In this document: positions 49,962 through 62,500 of the stretch, piece by piece
Layout of the letters: every line of letters begins with the position of its first letter
How positions within the stretch are numbered: the first letter of the stretch is position 1
NCBI RefSeq assembly: GCF_000006565.2
Contig: NC_031480.1
Span: 2,763,529 to 2,827,528 of the forward strand
DNA: 64,000 bases
Origin: Toxoplasma gondii ME49
Lineage: Eukaryota; Apicomplexa; Conoidasida; Eucoccidiorida; Sarcocystidae
Reading direction: 5' to 3'
The notes under the pieces: model-generated
Told to the model about the DNA's origin: nothing
Seen by the model: the letters and a program-made list of their open reading frames with translations, nothing else
Database searches by the model: none
Made by a program: the position numbers and the translations under genes

Positions 49962-50022
49962 ACATGTATATATATATGTATATATGTATACCTGTATATA
50001 TATATATATATATATGCATATA
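49962..50022. repeat. (TA)n microsatellite upstream of B56
   Basis: TA tracts with TG and CC interruptions. Confidence 0.9.
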
Positions 50023-50423
50023 TGTGTGTCTTTCTGTGTTCCCTTCGCAAAACGTTCTTCTTGCGGTTCGTAATCCAACTCCATTCATCTCCACCTCTGG
50101 CACGTTAATCCTCTGTACAGGTTTACGATGGTCTTTCACAGATGAGAATTCACAGATGAGAAATACAGTTTTTTCAACTCTAGTTTCCACTCCTTGTCTT
50201 GGACAGAGCTCACGGCAGTTTCGTGGTTCTCTCAGAGACTGAGTCGTTATCCGTCGCCGGCGAGTTCTCCGAGCTGCGCCCGTGTGTCGGGGTCCTTTCC
50301 ACGAGGTTCCTGGTTAATTCGCGACTTCCTTCAGTCTCTCTCCCCTCTTCCCCGATGCGTCGCATCTGGTGCCATGTCACATGCACCGGCAGCAGTTCCG
50401 GCCGCCTGACGCGCCTTCTGCGT

Positions 50424-50448
50424 TTCTTCTTCTTCTTCTTCTTCTTCT
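50424..50448. repeat. (TTC)8 trinucleotide run upstream of the B56 start
   Basis: Eight TTC units, probably in the 5' UTR or a 5' UTR intron pyrimidine tract. Confidence 0.85.
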
Positions 50449-50557
50449 GCTTTTCGTCTGTGTCCTCTTCCTTGTCGTGCGACTTCTTGCGGGTGTGCCG
50501 AAAGACACCCCCGTCCTCTCGTGCGTATTGCCTTCTGTTTCCAGGCTCTTTCATTCC

Positions 50558-53500
50558 ATGCGGAAGCGGATTCATTCGAGCGATAAGTTGCAGGCAAGCC
50601 GCCAGTCCTCGACAGGGTCCGCCAGCTCCGCAAGTTCCTCTTCTCCCCAGATTTCTTCGCAGACGTCGGGACCAGCCACACCGTCGCATGCGTCTTCGGG
50701 CCATGTCGGAGACGCCGCGGCTTCCCTGGGCGGCGATGGACCTTCCAGTTCGCTTGCCGCTTCGGGTGCGGCTTCCGGTCTCGGCGAAGCGGCCGCGCCT
50801 CCTCCTGGCGGAGGCACGCTGGGGATCTCCGTCGCCCATGCAGTTAGCGAAGGTTTTCTTCACGCAGACAGCACAAAAGGAATCCCGGACGCGAGGTACA
50901 CAGCCCAGAACCGGGAAGTCTTTCCTTTCTGGAGAGCGAGCACCCGTTTCGCTCTCCTCGTCGTTCGATGTTCTTCAGGAAGAGACTTTGCTGGTGCTCG
51001 CTGGTTCGTTCTGTGTCTCAGGCTCTACAGCGGCCTTCCTAGCTGTTTCTCGAGCTACACTTTCCCCTGCTTTCTCGCCATTCTCGTGTCTTCTTGTGTC
51101 CGCGAATCTTCATGTTCTTTCTCCTCCGCCTCTTCTCTCTTCGCTCACACAGGCCCCGAACTGCGTACGTGGCGGGGAACCTCGGCGGTGGCTCTGCGAG
51201 TCTGACGACGCCGTTTGAAATTCCGAATTTCGACGACTTGCCGCCTCTGTTCGACGCCCCGCAGGCGGACCGGCCCGAGCTGTTCCGCAAGAAGCTGCTT
51301 GCATGCACATGCATCTTCGACTTCAATCTCCCCAACGTGCATGTCAAGGAGAAGGAGGCGAAGCGCCAAACGCTTTTGGAAATCGTTGAGTACGTACACC
51401 GGGGGCTGAAGCGCCTCTCAGCTGCTGCCGCCGCAGGAGGCTCTGAGACGCTGTGCCTTGCGGAAGGAGTTGTGTGTCATCGAGCGGAAAGTCGCGAGGG
51501 ACCTTTTTGCGCCGCAGCGTCTTCTCTCGTGTGTTGCTGTTTCTCACTCTCCGGTATCTCGCCCCGTTCTTCTTCTCTCTCTCCAGATACGTCAACAACT
51601 CGCGACACTGCTTCAACGACCAGAATCTCCCGGACGTCGTCAACATGGTGAGACTTCCGCGACTGGATGAGCCGTCTGCGACTTTCTCTCCCAGTCACAA
51701 GGCTGTTCTTTTTCATCCTCCTTCGCATGTGGCGCCTCGAGGCGGGCGGCCAGGTCGACACCGGAAAGCATGCGAGCGAGAGAACAAGTGACTGGGGGGA
51801 GACAGCAAGGGAGAGAGGAATGGACGACATGTCTGACGCCGGGAAACGAAGGAGAAAGACTTCGAATACGGCGCTGCTCCACACAGGAAAGAAAGGAATG
51901 AAAAGAGGGAGAGCAAAGCAGCAGCGACTCTGCGCCGTCGATCGGAGGTCTTCTTAGGGTATAGGGTTTAGGATCGCTGTTGACAGAGGAGAAGCCGAAG
52001 GGCCGCGACGGGAGCGAGAAGAGGTCTTTGCATGCTCCTCAAGGAGATGTTGTGAATTCGCGTGTGGCTTTACGTCTTCTCAGGTCTCCGCAAACATTTT
52101 TCGCGCCCTGCCGCCGTCGCATGCGTCAAATTCCGCGACGTACGACCCCGAGGAAGAGGAGCCGACTCTCGAGAGTTCCTGGCCGCATCTGCAAATCGTC
52201 TACGAGTTTTTTCTCCGCTTCATCGTCTCCAATGATGTAAATCCGAAAGTGGCTCGAAAGTACATCGACCAGCAGTTCGTCTTGCGCGTAAGTCGAAGAA
52301 GGACGAAAACTCCCTGCAAACGCATGCTCCGCGTTCAGGCAGACTCAGAAACCTGTTCCTCAATGCAGAGACAGATGGCCAACAAGAAGTGCAGTTCCCC
52401 AGGAGCAGTCTGGGTATCCGTTTTCCTCCTTATACACAACGGCAAAGTTCGTCTCTGCTCGGAAATGCGAGGATCCAAATTTAAGACTTTGTGGGTGTGT
52501 GCGTTGGAGAGTTCGTGTTCAAGCTCGTGTCACTTGTTTCATTCAGCTGCTCGAGCTCTTCAGTTCGGAAGACCCTCGCGAACGCGACTATCTGAAAACG
52601 ATTCTCCACCGAATCTACGGGAAAATCATGGCTCTCAGGTGAGGCTGCAACCGTACGTTCTTTTGAATCAGACGCATACCTAAGGTAATTGATACACACG
52701 TACGCATAAATATAAAAATACGCTCCTCTACATACATAAGTGCATTCATAGACATATGCAAACAAATACATATATATATATATATTTATGCATCCTTACA
52801 TATATATATATATACCTACATGTGTACAATTTTACAAGGATGTGCATGCAGAGATGTTAGGGAGAAGAGATGCGAAGGACGTTCTCACCGCGGAGAAAGA
52901 CGCCTCGTTGCGTTGGCAGAGGAGAGGCTCAGGAGAGGAGTTTCCGTTCTGGGGAAAAAGTCTTATCCGCATTTTCTTCCGTGTGTGCAGACTGTTTATC
53001 CGCAAATCGATTCAACAAGTATTTTTCCGTTTCATCTACGAAGACGAGAGTCCGAACGGGATCTCGGAATTTCTGGAAATCTTGGGCAGGTGAGTGCGTG
53101 TGCAGCGACGTGAGAGAAGTTTGGTTGCGATGTCGTGGTGGCTGCCGATTTGACAAGGTCGAGAAGAGAAACGACTTCTCCAAACACAGCAGTTTGCGTA
53201 GCTGAAGAGGAGTCCTAGATCCAGTGTCTCGTCGAAACTCGCTTTCTTCTCGGTGGTCGTGGGGTGTCTAGACACCAGAAGCCACGCGTGACGTCGAGAA
53301 GGGGAAATGCTACGAAAATATTTCTGCCTTTTGCCCGCGTCGTTCTGCCTGTGTATCTGTGCAAGAAAGGCGGATACTTTCGCACGGGTGGACCTTGCTG
53401 AGAGGGCCGCACGCGCCACAAAAAGAAGTGAACAGTGGAGACGTTCCTGTTGCGCAATTCCGACCCAATCTGCGGGGGCTTAGTTCGTTGAGATAAAAGT

Positions 53501-55974
53501 CTCTTCACCTGTCGAAGATGCGAAACAACACCCCAATCTTTTCGTCCGCCTCGAGTGGCTCGTTGGCTGTTATCTGTGTTACTTCTTCAGTTTCCGTCTC
53601 TTCTTTTTCATCTTCTGTCGCTTTGTCTCCTTTGTTGTCACTGTCGTTTTTTTGTCTCTTTTTTCACTGTGTCTTATGCCAGCATCATCAATGGCTTCGC
53701 GCTGCCCCTGAAGGAAGAGCATAAGTTGTTCCTCGAACGCGTCCTGGTCCCTCTCCACAAGGCTCGGTGTCTCAGTCCTTTTCACCAGCAACTCACCTAC
53801 TGCATGCAACAGTACGCGAGGCACAAGTCCCTTTCCGACCGTCGAGCTGTGTGTCCGCCTTTTCGGTGTACATACACCCGGAAGGTCGAGTGCATGCGCG
53901 AAGCTTCGCGGTGCTTCGGCTCGTCTGTCCAGCCGCACGCGCGTGTCTGGATCTGCAGGCGTGTGCTTTCGCCTTTTTCCGTGGCTCTGTGCGACTCTTT
54001 TTCTCCATTTTCCGTGATAACGCGTCTAGACAATGCGTGCAGAAAAAGAGCTGTGAATTGCGTAATAGAGACTGAGCACACGTTTCGTCTTTTTCCCAAA
54101 TGGAAGGGGATAGACTTCCGCTGAGAGAATGGCGGAAAGGAGTCTGGCGCTTCTTCGGGCCGCCGATGGTTCTCTTCTTCAGTTCCCTGTAGGAGGCACA
54201 GCAGGAGGCGGTTTTTTTTTACGTGGAACTGATTCAGCGGGTCTTCGAACATGAGTGTGCTGTGGCAGGTGAATCTTCATGCTTTTTGAATCCTGTGGGA
54301 TGAGTGTCGACGCGAAGTTCAGGCCTGCACACTCTGCAGGAGTTGATGTATATGACACCAAGAGCAGAACCGTTCGGTGTCGCCCGAGCGTCCCCTGTCG
54401 CTCCGCTGTGTGCTTTGCAGGTTTTCGCGCGCTTGTCGTTTCCGTTCAAAAGCCATGTTTCTCGATCCTGCACCCTTCGTTTGTTGCATGCAGATACGTG
54501 ACGAAAGACAGCCGCCTCGCAGAGCCCATCATTCTCGGTCTCCTGCGCTTCTGGCCAGTCACCAATGCGCCGAAAGTCGTTCTCTTCCTCAACGAATTGG
54601 AGCATGTGAGTTCTCAGCAACGCGCGACGCCGAGCTGGCAAAGGAGACTCAGCGTGCCGCGCCGGAGACGCAGATCAGAGACGTATCTCGCTTTGCCTCG
54701 GGGAAACCGTGGTCCCTGGGCAGTTCTAACGAACCGGCCTCGTCTCGCAGAGTTCATGTACATCGCGGATACATGTGTGCGTGTGTGTGTGCCTGTGTTT
54801 GCGTACGTCCACGTAGAGAGGGCCTAAGGGATTTGCGTGCATGCACAGATGTCGGGTGTACACTTGTCTCGGGTGTATGTACAGTTGTAAGGGCTTGCGT
54901 AAACCGCGGGGTGTGGTGTGCCTTGCAGATTCTGCTGAACACGCAACCTCCGGAGTTCCAGAAGGTGATGAATCCGCTCTTTCGACGCCTCGCGGAGTGT
55001 ATCCAGTCGCCTCACTTCCAGGTAGCCGAGCGCGTTCTCTTCCTGTGGAACAACGAGCACATCGTCAAACTTATCAACCAGAACCGGCAGGTACGGCTCC
55101 GAGCGATGCCCATGCAGTCGACGCATCTTCGCACCCCCCAGGCGCATGCAGCTGCACCTCGAGAGTCTCAACCGCCTTCTAGTTCAAAGGGTGTAGTGTA
55201 TACGTCGGTGCATATATCTGTCTGCCTCTTGCGCAGTCTGTCTCTACGTGTGACTACCTCTAGTATCAGTTCACCGGTCTCTCTACCTCCCTTCATAGTT
55301 ATCGACCTCTACATCCATTTTCCTCTAGTTCAGTCTCTCGCTATATCTGTTCACTTGTACGTGTATGTATCGTACACGCAGATGGGGAGTACGGAGGTAG
55401 AGAGGGAGCCGGATAGATCCGGAGGTCTGGGGAAGTGAATCCAGGATAGCAATTTCTGTTTCGTGGAATCGACTGGGCTGGGGAGTTCTCTGTCGAAGCG
55501 TTTGGATTGTGCTTCGCCGATTTCAGAGAGATCATTGGAGCTCCGAGAAGTTTCCTTCTTGCTCAGGTGATTTTCCCGATCGTCATCGCTGCTCTGTTCA
55601 AGAACTCGCAATACCACTGGAACTCGACTGTCCATACACTGACCTACAACGTCTCCAAGCTTCTCGCCGAAGCGGACGCCCCTCTATTTGATGAGTGTTC
55701 CAACAAGCACATCGCCGAAGAGGAAAAGTAAGTTCTCGACACAATGCCGATGCACAAAACGTCTCTAAATAGAATATATTTGCATGACGTATCTGCGTCA
55801 CATGCATGCGTAAAGCACTTGTTAGCATATACTTATATACATACATATATACATATATATATATACGTGTTTATATATATATATATATATATATGTATTA
55901 TCTCTATCTATATAGTCATCTACTTTGAGATACCAAATTTCGCCTACCGTTCTCTTTTTGTCTACCTCGTTGTC

Positions 55975-56010
<36 letters not shown>

Positions 56011-56311
56011 TATATCAACCGTCACATCTACACATATATTTGTATACAGCTATAGATATAGATATAAATATCTGTGTATATATGCACAGGTGTGTGTACA
56101 TGTTTTGAACTGAGAGAGTTGCATTTTCGTTGTGTGTGGCTTCGCGTCGTTGGCAAGGGCGGGTTTGCGTATTTCTGCTCGTGCGTGTAGACGCAAGCAG
56201 CAAGAGGAAGAGCGGTCTCGGCGGTGGGAGGAGCTGAAGCAAGACAACGCGGAGAAAACTGGCGGGGAGGACGCGTTCTTGGTTCGCTTTTCCGCCGACG
56301 CGACTTTTTGA
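50558..56311 (+). CDS. Protein phosphatase 2A regulatory subunit B56 (PPP2R5-like)
   Basis: Eleven exons: 50558-50895, 51153-51452, 51587-51647, 52084-52287, 52547-52638, 52991-53089, 53683-53811, 54494-54605, 54929-55090, 55567-55727 and 56191-56311 (TGA stop); 592 residues. B56 subunits bind the PP2A core enzyme and choose substrates through LxxIxE motifs. Residues 1 to about 110 are Ser/Gly/Ala-rich and disordered. From about 130 the HEAT-like B56 fold is clear: [130 protein letters not shown] and [18 protein letters not shown]. The HRIYGK segment that lines the LxxIxE pocket is conserved. A short charged tail ends the protein. One border is doubtful. After LLEIVEY (donor GTACAC at 51394) the frame cannot join exon 3. 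The only phase-compatible donor I find is a weak CT|GTGCCT at 51453, which adds about 18 residues. Confidence 0.93.
52768..52816. repeat. (TA)n microsatellite, intron 5 of B56
   Basis: Two TA tracts separated by TTTATGCATCC. Confidence 0.9.
55836..56075. repeat. Large (TA)n/(CTAT)n block, intron 10 of B56
   Basis: Several TA tracts and CTAT units over about 240 bases before the last exon. Confidence 0.9.
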
Positions 56312-57878
56312 GTCTCCGCTCTTCGCGGGAGAAGGTGGTGCGCGTTCGACGTCTTCCTCAAAGTTTCTGACGGACTCGAGCGCGTCCGCCAGGTTTCTCC
56401 ACCGAAGAAGTCGTTTCACCATACAGAAACGAAGGCCAGGAAGAAGCCGTCGGAGCAAGACGGAGAAGTGAATCTTTCCCCGGGAGACAGACTGATGATC
56501 GGAGAAAACGCGCCCGCGGATCCTCTCCTCACGTATATGTGTACGCTGTCTAGACACGGAACGGCTCGCGTATTTTGTGCAGGAGTACGACATGCAATTT
56601 CAGCCGTTGCACACCGGACACACGCTCACCGAGGTGGAAACGCGTGGAGAGAGAGGTCTGTGAATGTTCACCAGTGAGGCAGCGAGGCGAAAGACTGTCG
56701 CCGGCCGGCCTCTGCAAAGTTGGAAACACGGATTTGCTTGTCTGGGGCGCCCTGTCTTGTCTCTGAATGTGAACCAACTGAGAAAGCGATTTGTTTTTGA
56801 CAGAAGGCGCAGCGAACTCGCCTGTCGTTCGTCAGGGCATTTCGCGGTGGCAGACGGTCCGGGGGACCTGCCCTCACGTTTTCTCGTTTTCTCGGATCCC
56901 GCACTCAGTTTCAAACTTCGCAGATAGCCGCACACAAACACACTCACAGACACGCACACTTGGGTTAAGGCGACGTAGATCGATCGACCTGGCGGCGGGC
57001 AACGAATGGTTACAAGGATTTGCAGACAGTAATGAGACAAACGTGGTTTGGGGGCTGTCTGGGGAGCTACCTTTGGATTCAACCGGAGCTTTGAAGCTTT
57101 GAGAACGAGAATTCGACGCTCGCGGACAGAAACTGTCCGGTTCCGGCGACGGAAACTGCGACGCACGAACTCCTCGGCTCTCCCTCTGGCCAGCAGTCAG
57201 GCGCACACGGTTGAAGCAGATCGAAAGCATCAAGCACACTGCTTGTTTCGCACCTGGTACGGGGAGGGAGGGGGGGGGAGCGTGTCAGCACGCATGCAGA
57301 TACATTTTGTGCTTTTGGTCGCTCAGCAGTCTCTTCGTCACTGTTTTACCGCGGCGGGTTCCGCATCACAAGGCTCTTCGTTCTGTTGCATGGAGTTGCC
57401 GAGCTCAGGCGAGGAAGCTCCATTTCTATGGGGAACTGTCGGTTCCTCTCAAATCGTAGGGTGGAACAGCGCGTGAAGAATCGTGGCGTTTCTCCAGGTC
57501 AAGCTCCTTTGCGCTTTCTTTTGCATGCCACCGATCCCAGACGTGTTTTCGTGGGGCGCCGTAGTGAAGCTACGAGAATCTTGTCTAGAATTTTTGCGGG
57601 CAAAGGCTGTTTCCCAGAGAGGGGATCTCGGCGCCTGCCTCGCGAACAGGAACGAGACCGATAAGTTTCCGAAGCACCGAACGGAGGTCGCTCAACACAA
57701 GCACGCAATACAGAGTGTGAAAAGGCGGAAGCGATGGGACACAACCGCGAAATATTGATTAGTCAAGGAATATTTACGTCTCGTGGGTTCAGTCTCACGC
57801 TCGGGTTACTGTGCAGCTCACATGGCTAAATGTAAATACCTGTGGGTATGCAGGATGTGAATATCTGGATCTCTGCAC

Positions 57879-57916
<38 letters not shown>

Positions 57917-59047
57917 ATAATGTATTTATCTATGGCAGGTTGGGTCTGGTGTCCTGTTACCCTAGATAGGTCACGTGGCTTTTGGGCGTTCAAGATCATA
58001 CCAACACACCGATACCTTGCGATAAAGCGGTGTTGTGTGCAGGCGCCAAGATTCAATTGCCCGTGAATAGAGATTTTGTGTAGTTTCTTGAGGGGAACTC
58101 GGCATCGCTTCATGCCTGGAATGTATGGATGATTCTCGACACTTTAGCAGGCTAGCCTCCACTTCTGGGAGTAAAAAATTCGGCGTTGAACGCCGGCAAC
58201 TGCACCTGACGCCTGTTGGAACTTCGACAGATTCCGGATCGACGACATCTGCGAATCTCGCGCTGTGTTTTTCAACAGCTCGTCGGTCGTTCGACATCGG
58301 CACTCTTTTTTTCTTGGTGTCTATCAAGTATCCCCCGCAATCCTCAAAAAAGCATCAGAACAAGCGATTGTTCGGGATTGTTCAGTCGGTGAAACAGAAG
58401 CGATTTCCTGGCCTAAGCGTGGATGTTCCTCGCTCGGTGTGGCAGTTCCTTTTTCTCAACAGCAGCATCATCAGAGCAGTGAAGGTGGCCAACCAGATAC
58501 AGAAGCTACTGGTTTTGCCCCCTGCAAAGACCCCGACACCCGCCTTCCTACGCGGCAAACTGTGTTCCGTCTAAGATGCGTGGAATTTCCTGAACACCGC
58601 ACGCGTCCCTTTATATGTCGGCGACATCGTCTCTCCCTCTCTCTCTCGGCTCTTGCAATTTCTCAGAAAACCGAACTGTATCCCTCCACACATTATCTTG
58701 GAGACGCAAAGATCTGTCAAGAAACAGGGAAGTTCTCCGCTTTTTTCCCGACCACTCGCCACAACAACGGCCTGCTCCAGCTCTGTTGCATGTGCAAAGT
58801 GTAAAGGTGAGTTTTTCTCTGCGGTGGCACACGCGTTCGAAATCTTCTTTCTCCGAGACCCGACTGTGTGCTCTGGACGCTTTGAGGCTACTCTCTCCCT
58901 GGGGACATATAATCACTCGCTGTATTGCGGACTTCCTCGTATCGGTTCGGTGTAAAAAGTCTTGACCGAGTTCCCAATCCTTTGGTGGGTTTCCAGAGTG
59001 TCAGTCCACACAGATCCACGTCCACTGAGAGAAAACGGAAAACAGAT
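56312..59047. other. Convergent 3' intergenic region
   Basis: Between the B56 stop and the p62 stop. It contains (TA)n at 57879-57915 and a G-rich run at about 57262-57279. Open frames at 56600-57166 (minus), 57048-57476 (plus) and 58125-58574 (plus) have no domains. I see no gene. Confidence 0.5.
57879..57915. repeat. (TA)n microsatellite
   Basis: Perfect TA tract of about 36 bases. Confidence 0.9.
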
Positions 59048-59468
59048 CTATGTGTACGAAGCGGACTGTCGCCTGTCATGCGCCTGGGATGGAGCACGCT
59101 GTGTGAGTGCAGCCTGGCGCATGTGGTGTGACTTTCTCTGCGCTCTCAAGTCTGAGAGAAGTTTCTTCAACTTGTTGTGGTGCACTTTCGCCGCATTTAT
59201 CTGGTCAAACAACGGCATGCACAGTGCCTTCGTTGCTGCCCCCGTGTACGGCCCGAAGGTGCTCTCCTGACACACACACGTTCAACGGAAATGCGCGCAC
59301 TGAAACACCCAGGACGCAAACTCTCGACGCCAACCAGCGAACGACGGGGAAACCAAGAAAGGCAAAAGTCCATCGACCAAGTCACTCTGGGACACGAATG
59401 CCGGGCAAACACATTTTACACGCCTATACCCACATATACATACATACACATGCACACATACATGCATA

Positions 59469-59519
<51 letters not shown>

Positions 59520-62500
59520 GCATGCATAAATGCATGTAGATGTACAGAGAGCGAGAGATACACGTATGTAAAGTTTCAAGATGCTCCTAGAATCCTTTGT
59601 TCTACTCGCCATATAAGCATATATATATATATATATACCTTAACAGAGTCTGTGGAGCGTCCTTCATTCAGTGGGTTCCGTAGGGGGCATGTCAGGAGAG
59701 CTGAAGAGCACTTTGTATTGATACAAAGGAAGAGGCGAGATTCGTGTATGAACAAATGGCTATATTTCACGACTGTTGGCTTGCCTCCCATCGAATACAG
59801 TCCACAAACACAGGCGCTCACGAAGACGCAAATCGGCACTCACTTGCGTTCTCTCGAGTTCGTTCTTCGTGGCGTCGAGAGCCTGAATAATCCGCTCGCG
59901 TTTCTCTTCCTGCATGCATGCAGAGACCGAGGTTTTAAGAAAAGAGATATCTCACTGCAGTAACTTTACTGACCCCAACTGGAGAGGAAAGATGCCTCTT
60001 AAGAAAGCGTTCGACCCTCTTGACAGATCTTCGTGTGCGCGTTTCCTCCTTGGCACGTGGAGGCGTTTAGGTCCCGCTACGTTGTCGCAGAAAGACAGAG
60101 CTCGCGGCTGCACACGCATCAACGGAGTTATGAAAAATGGAGTTGAAAACTGTGAACTGTCGCAGACCCTTGAGAGATTCCGAAGCAGTGCGGCCCATAA
60201 ATATTCCTCGAAAAACGTTCGCACTTTGTTTGCAGAGGTTTCTATCCCTTCTCGTCCAGAGATAATATAGGCGACGCGCGTTCGCCTTGGACCTCGCGCT
60301 ACGGATCGACTCCCCTACGACATGATCCGTAGACTTGTGTGAGGTGATGTCGCAGCCTGTATTGCGGATGCTGTTCCCGTCACCTTGGAAAACATTTAAA
60401 GTGGTGACATTTGAGGGGTCGTTTCCAGCAGCGTGAATACGATTCCTCAAAGTGAAGAGTTCATTCACTTTTTTTTTTCTTCCTGCCTCGATCAGCAGCA
60501 GACGAACCAAGAGAGCCTGCGAGTGGCGGATCCACCCGACCGTGCTCCCGTTCTGTCTGTCTCACACAAATGGGCCTTCTGGATTTCGCAACTGGACCCA
60601 CAGCTGCATCCTTTTTTTGCGGCCTCCGTGTGTTCTCCCTGGCGCTTCGGGGGATGCTGAAGTTGCCCTGTTCGCTTTGTTCCCCCTCCCCTCCTCACGC
60701 GGGTGGCGAGAACCGAAGCGAATCTTCGGACTCGGCCGGAGGCGAGGAAACTCACATCTGGGACAGCCGAGGCGTAGAAATGCTGCAGCAGCTCCGTCAC
60801 CCTCGCCTGGTGGGCGCGCACCGCATTCACCGTCGTCGGTTCGTAGTCCACTGTCGACACACAGCGAGAGAGAGCGACACGAGCAACAGCAGACATTTTG
60901 CGACGGGTGTCGCCTGGGTCGCGTCCGAAACCGTCTCCACGTTTCTTCGCAGCAGAGAGGAGACGCCGCTTCTCCACGAGTCGTTCGAGAGAGAGACACA
61001 GCCACACAGCTTCTCTCGGCAAACTGGGGAGAGACAGAGAGAGACAGAGAGAGAGAGAGAGACGGGAGACCCTCCGCGCATACACAGAGTTGCTAACGCA
61101 GCAGACGACATGCACAAGGCGACAGACAGGCGGGAGCCGTGGAGGAGCGCGAAGAAGCTGTCAGCGACTCTTGTCGTTACGTTGTGGCTGTAGATACACC
61201 CCCTAAATCGTGAAGGTGCCGCACAGACGCTCTGGGATGCCCTCGAGAGCCTCCAAACTTGACAACCGTGCGTTGACTCTCGAAACACAGAGGAGGTGCC
61301 TACAAATGCACTTTCGAAAAACGAAAGTGGAGAAAGCCATCCGAAAGCCCCTCGCCTCTCTTACACGCTGCGACTTGTGCCACCTTCTCGCTTTGACACA
61401 ACTTCGTGTTGAAGACAAACATGTACCGGCCCGTTTCGTACAAGGAAGCAGTCGGCGTCACCTGCAGTTCACACGAAACGCCAGACTCTCATTCTCTCGA
61501 CAGAGACTCAAAAGCACACAGAAACGCAAACAAACGTACACAAAAATAACAAATAAAAACGCATGAACATACTCATCGATGTGCACATCTATATATACTT
61601 ATATATCCACATCGATACAAACATAGATACAAGTGCGTATGGAGATACATGGATATAAACCCTTTGTTTTTCTGTGTATCTTTGGGTACGGACAGCCGTA
61701 GTCACATGGTGCCTGAATGAAGTTGCAAGAGAGAAGCTGCTGGAGTGAAAGATGCGTTTACAGCGCGTAGGTGAGCCTTGTCGGCGAAGAAGACGACTGC
61801 AGCTGCCGGCGACAAAGGCTCTCTCGTCAGAAAAGAAAACGAGCATCGGGGATGACGCCGCCTCCAGAAGAGGGGGGGGGGACAGGGCCTCCCAAGCAAA
61901 CGCCAAAAGCGATCGGACGGAGTCAGACGAGAAAAAGGAAAGACGCTTCCGGATGAAACGCAATGCCACAAGCAAAAGACATCGCTAGCGAAGAGCACAG
62001 AGACAAGGCGCGAAACACGCAGAGTCGAGTGCCTCAGTGCGGCCGGAGACAGAACCTGCGAAGCTGACAGAAAACGCTCGTGTGTACGCCCCCGTCGGAA
62101 GACGGGAGATGGAAGACTTCCAGAAGACATGGCAGAAAGAGACACGAGAAACTGTTTTTCCAGCCTCACCGTGTGACCCTCGACTCTCTCCGTGACTTGT
62201 CCAATCCACTCTTCAACCGCTTTTCTCTCGGCTGCGCGCGTCGTTCTCTCCTGCTCCTCCGCGCTCCCTGCATCGCCCGGAGAGGCCCACTCGGCGCATG
62301 CAGGCAAAGATTTGCTTTTCTCCGAGACAGACGGCACCCGCCGACTCCCCGCCGCGTACAGCTGTCTCCGACTCACTTCCAGCAGCTGGTGAGACACTGT
62401 CTCCGGAGTTGCCAGATCCCCCAGTCGCAGCTCTGCGGCTACTCTCTCGCTCTTTGAGGACTCGGCTGAAAGAGGTCAGGAAACACACGGGGCTCCGAGA

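Larger units (their letters stand above)
45167..50557. promoter_or_regulatory. Long divergent intergenic region (5.4 kb) between SF3A1 and B56
   Basis: Holds promoters and 5' UTRs of both genes. Features seen: GCATGCATGCAT at 46265-46276; a perfect 16-base palindrome GGGTGTACGTACACCC at 49245-49260; (TA)n at 49962-50022; and a (TTC)8 run at 50424-50448. A likely UTR acceptor (TTTCCAG) lies about 15 bases before the B56 start, so the B56 5' UTR may be spliced. The 250-codon plus-strand frame at 48336-49088 has no recognisable domain. No further gene is supported. Confidence 0.45.
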
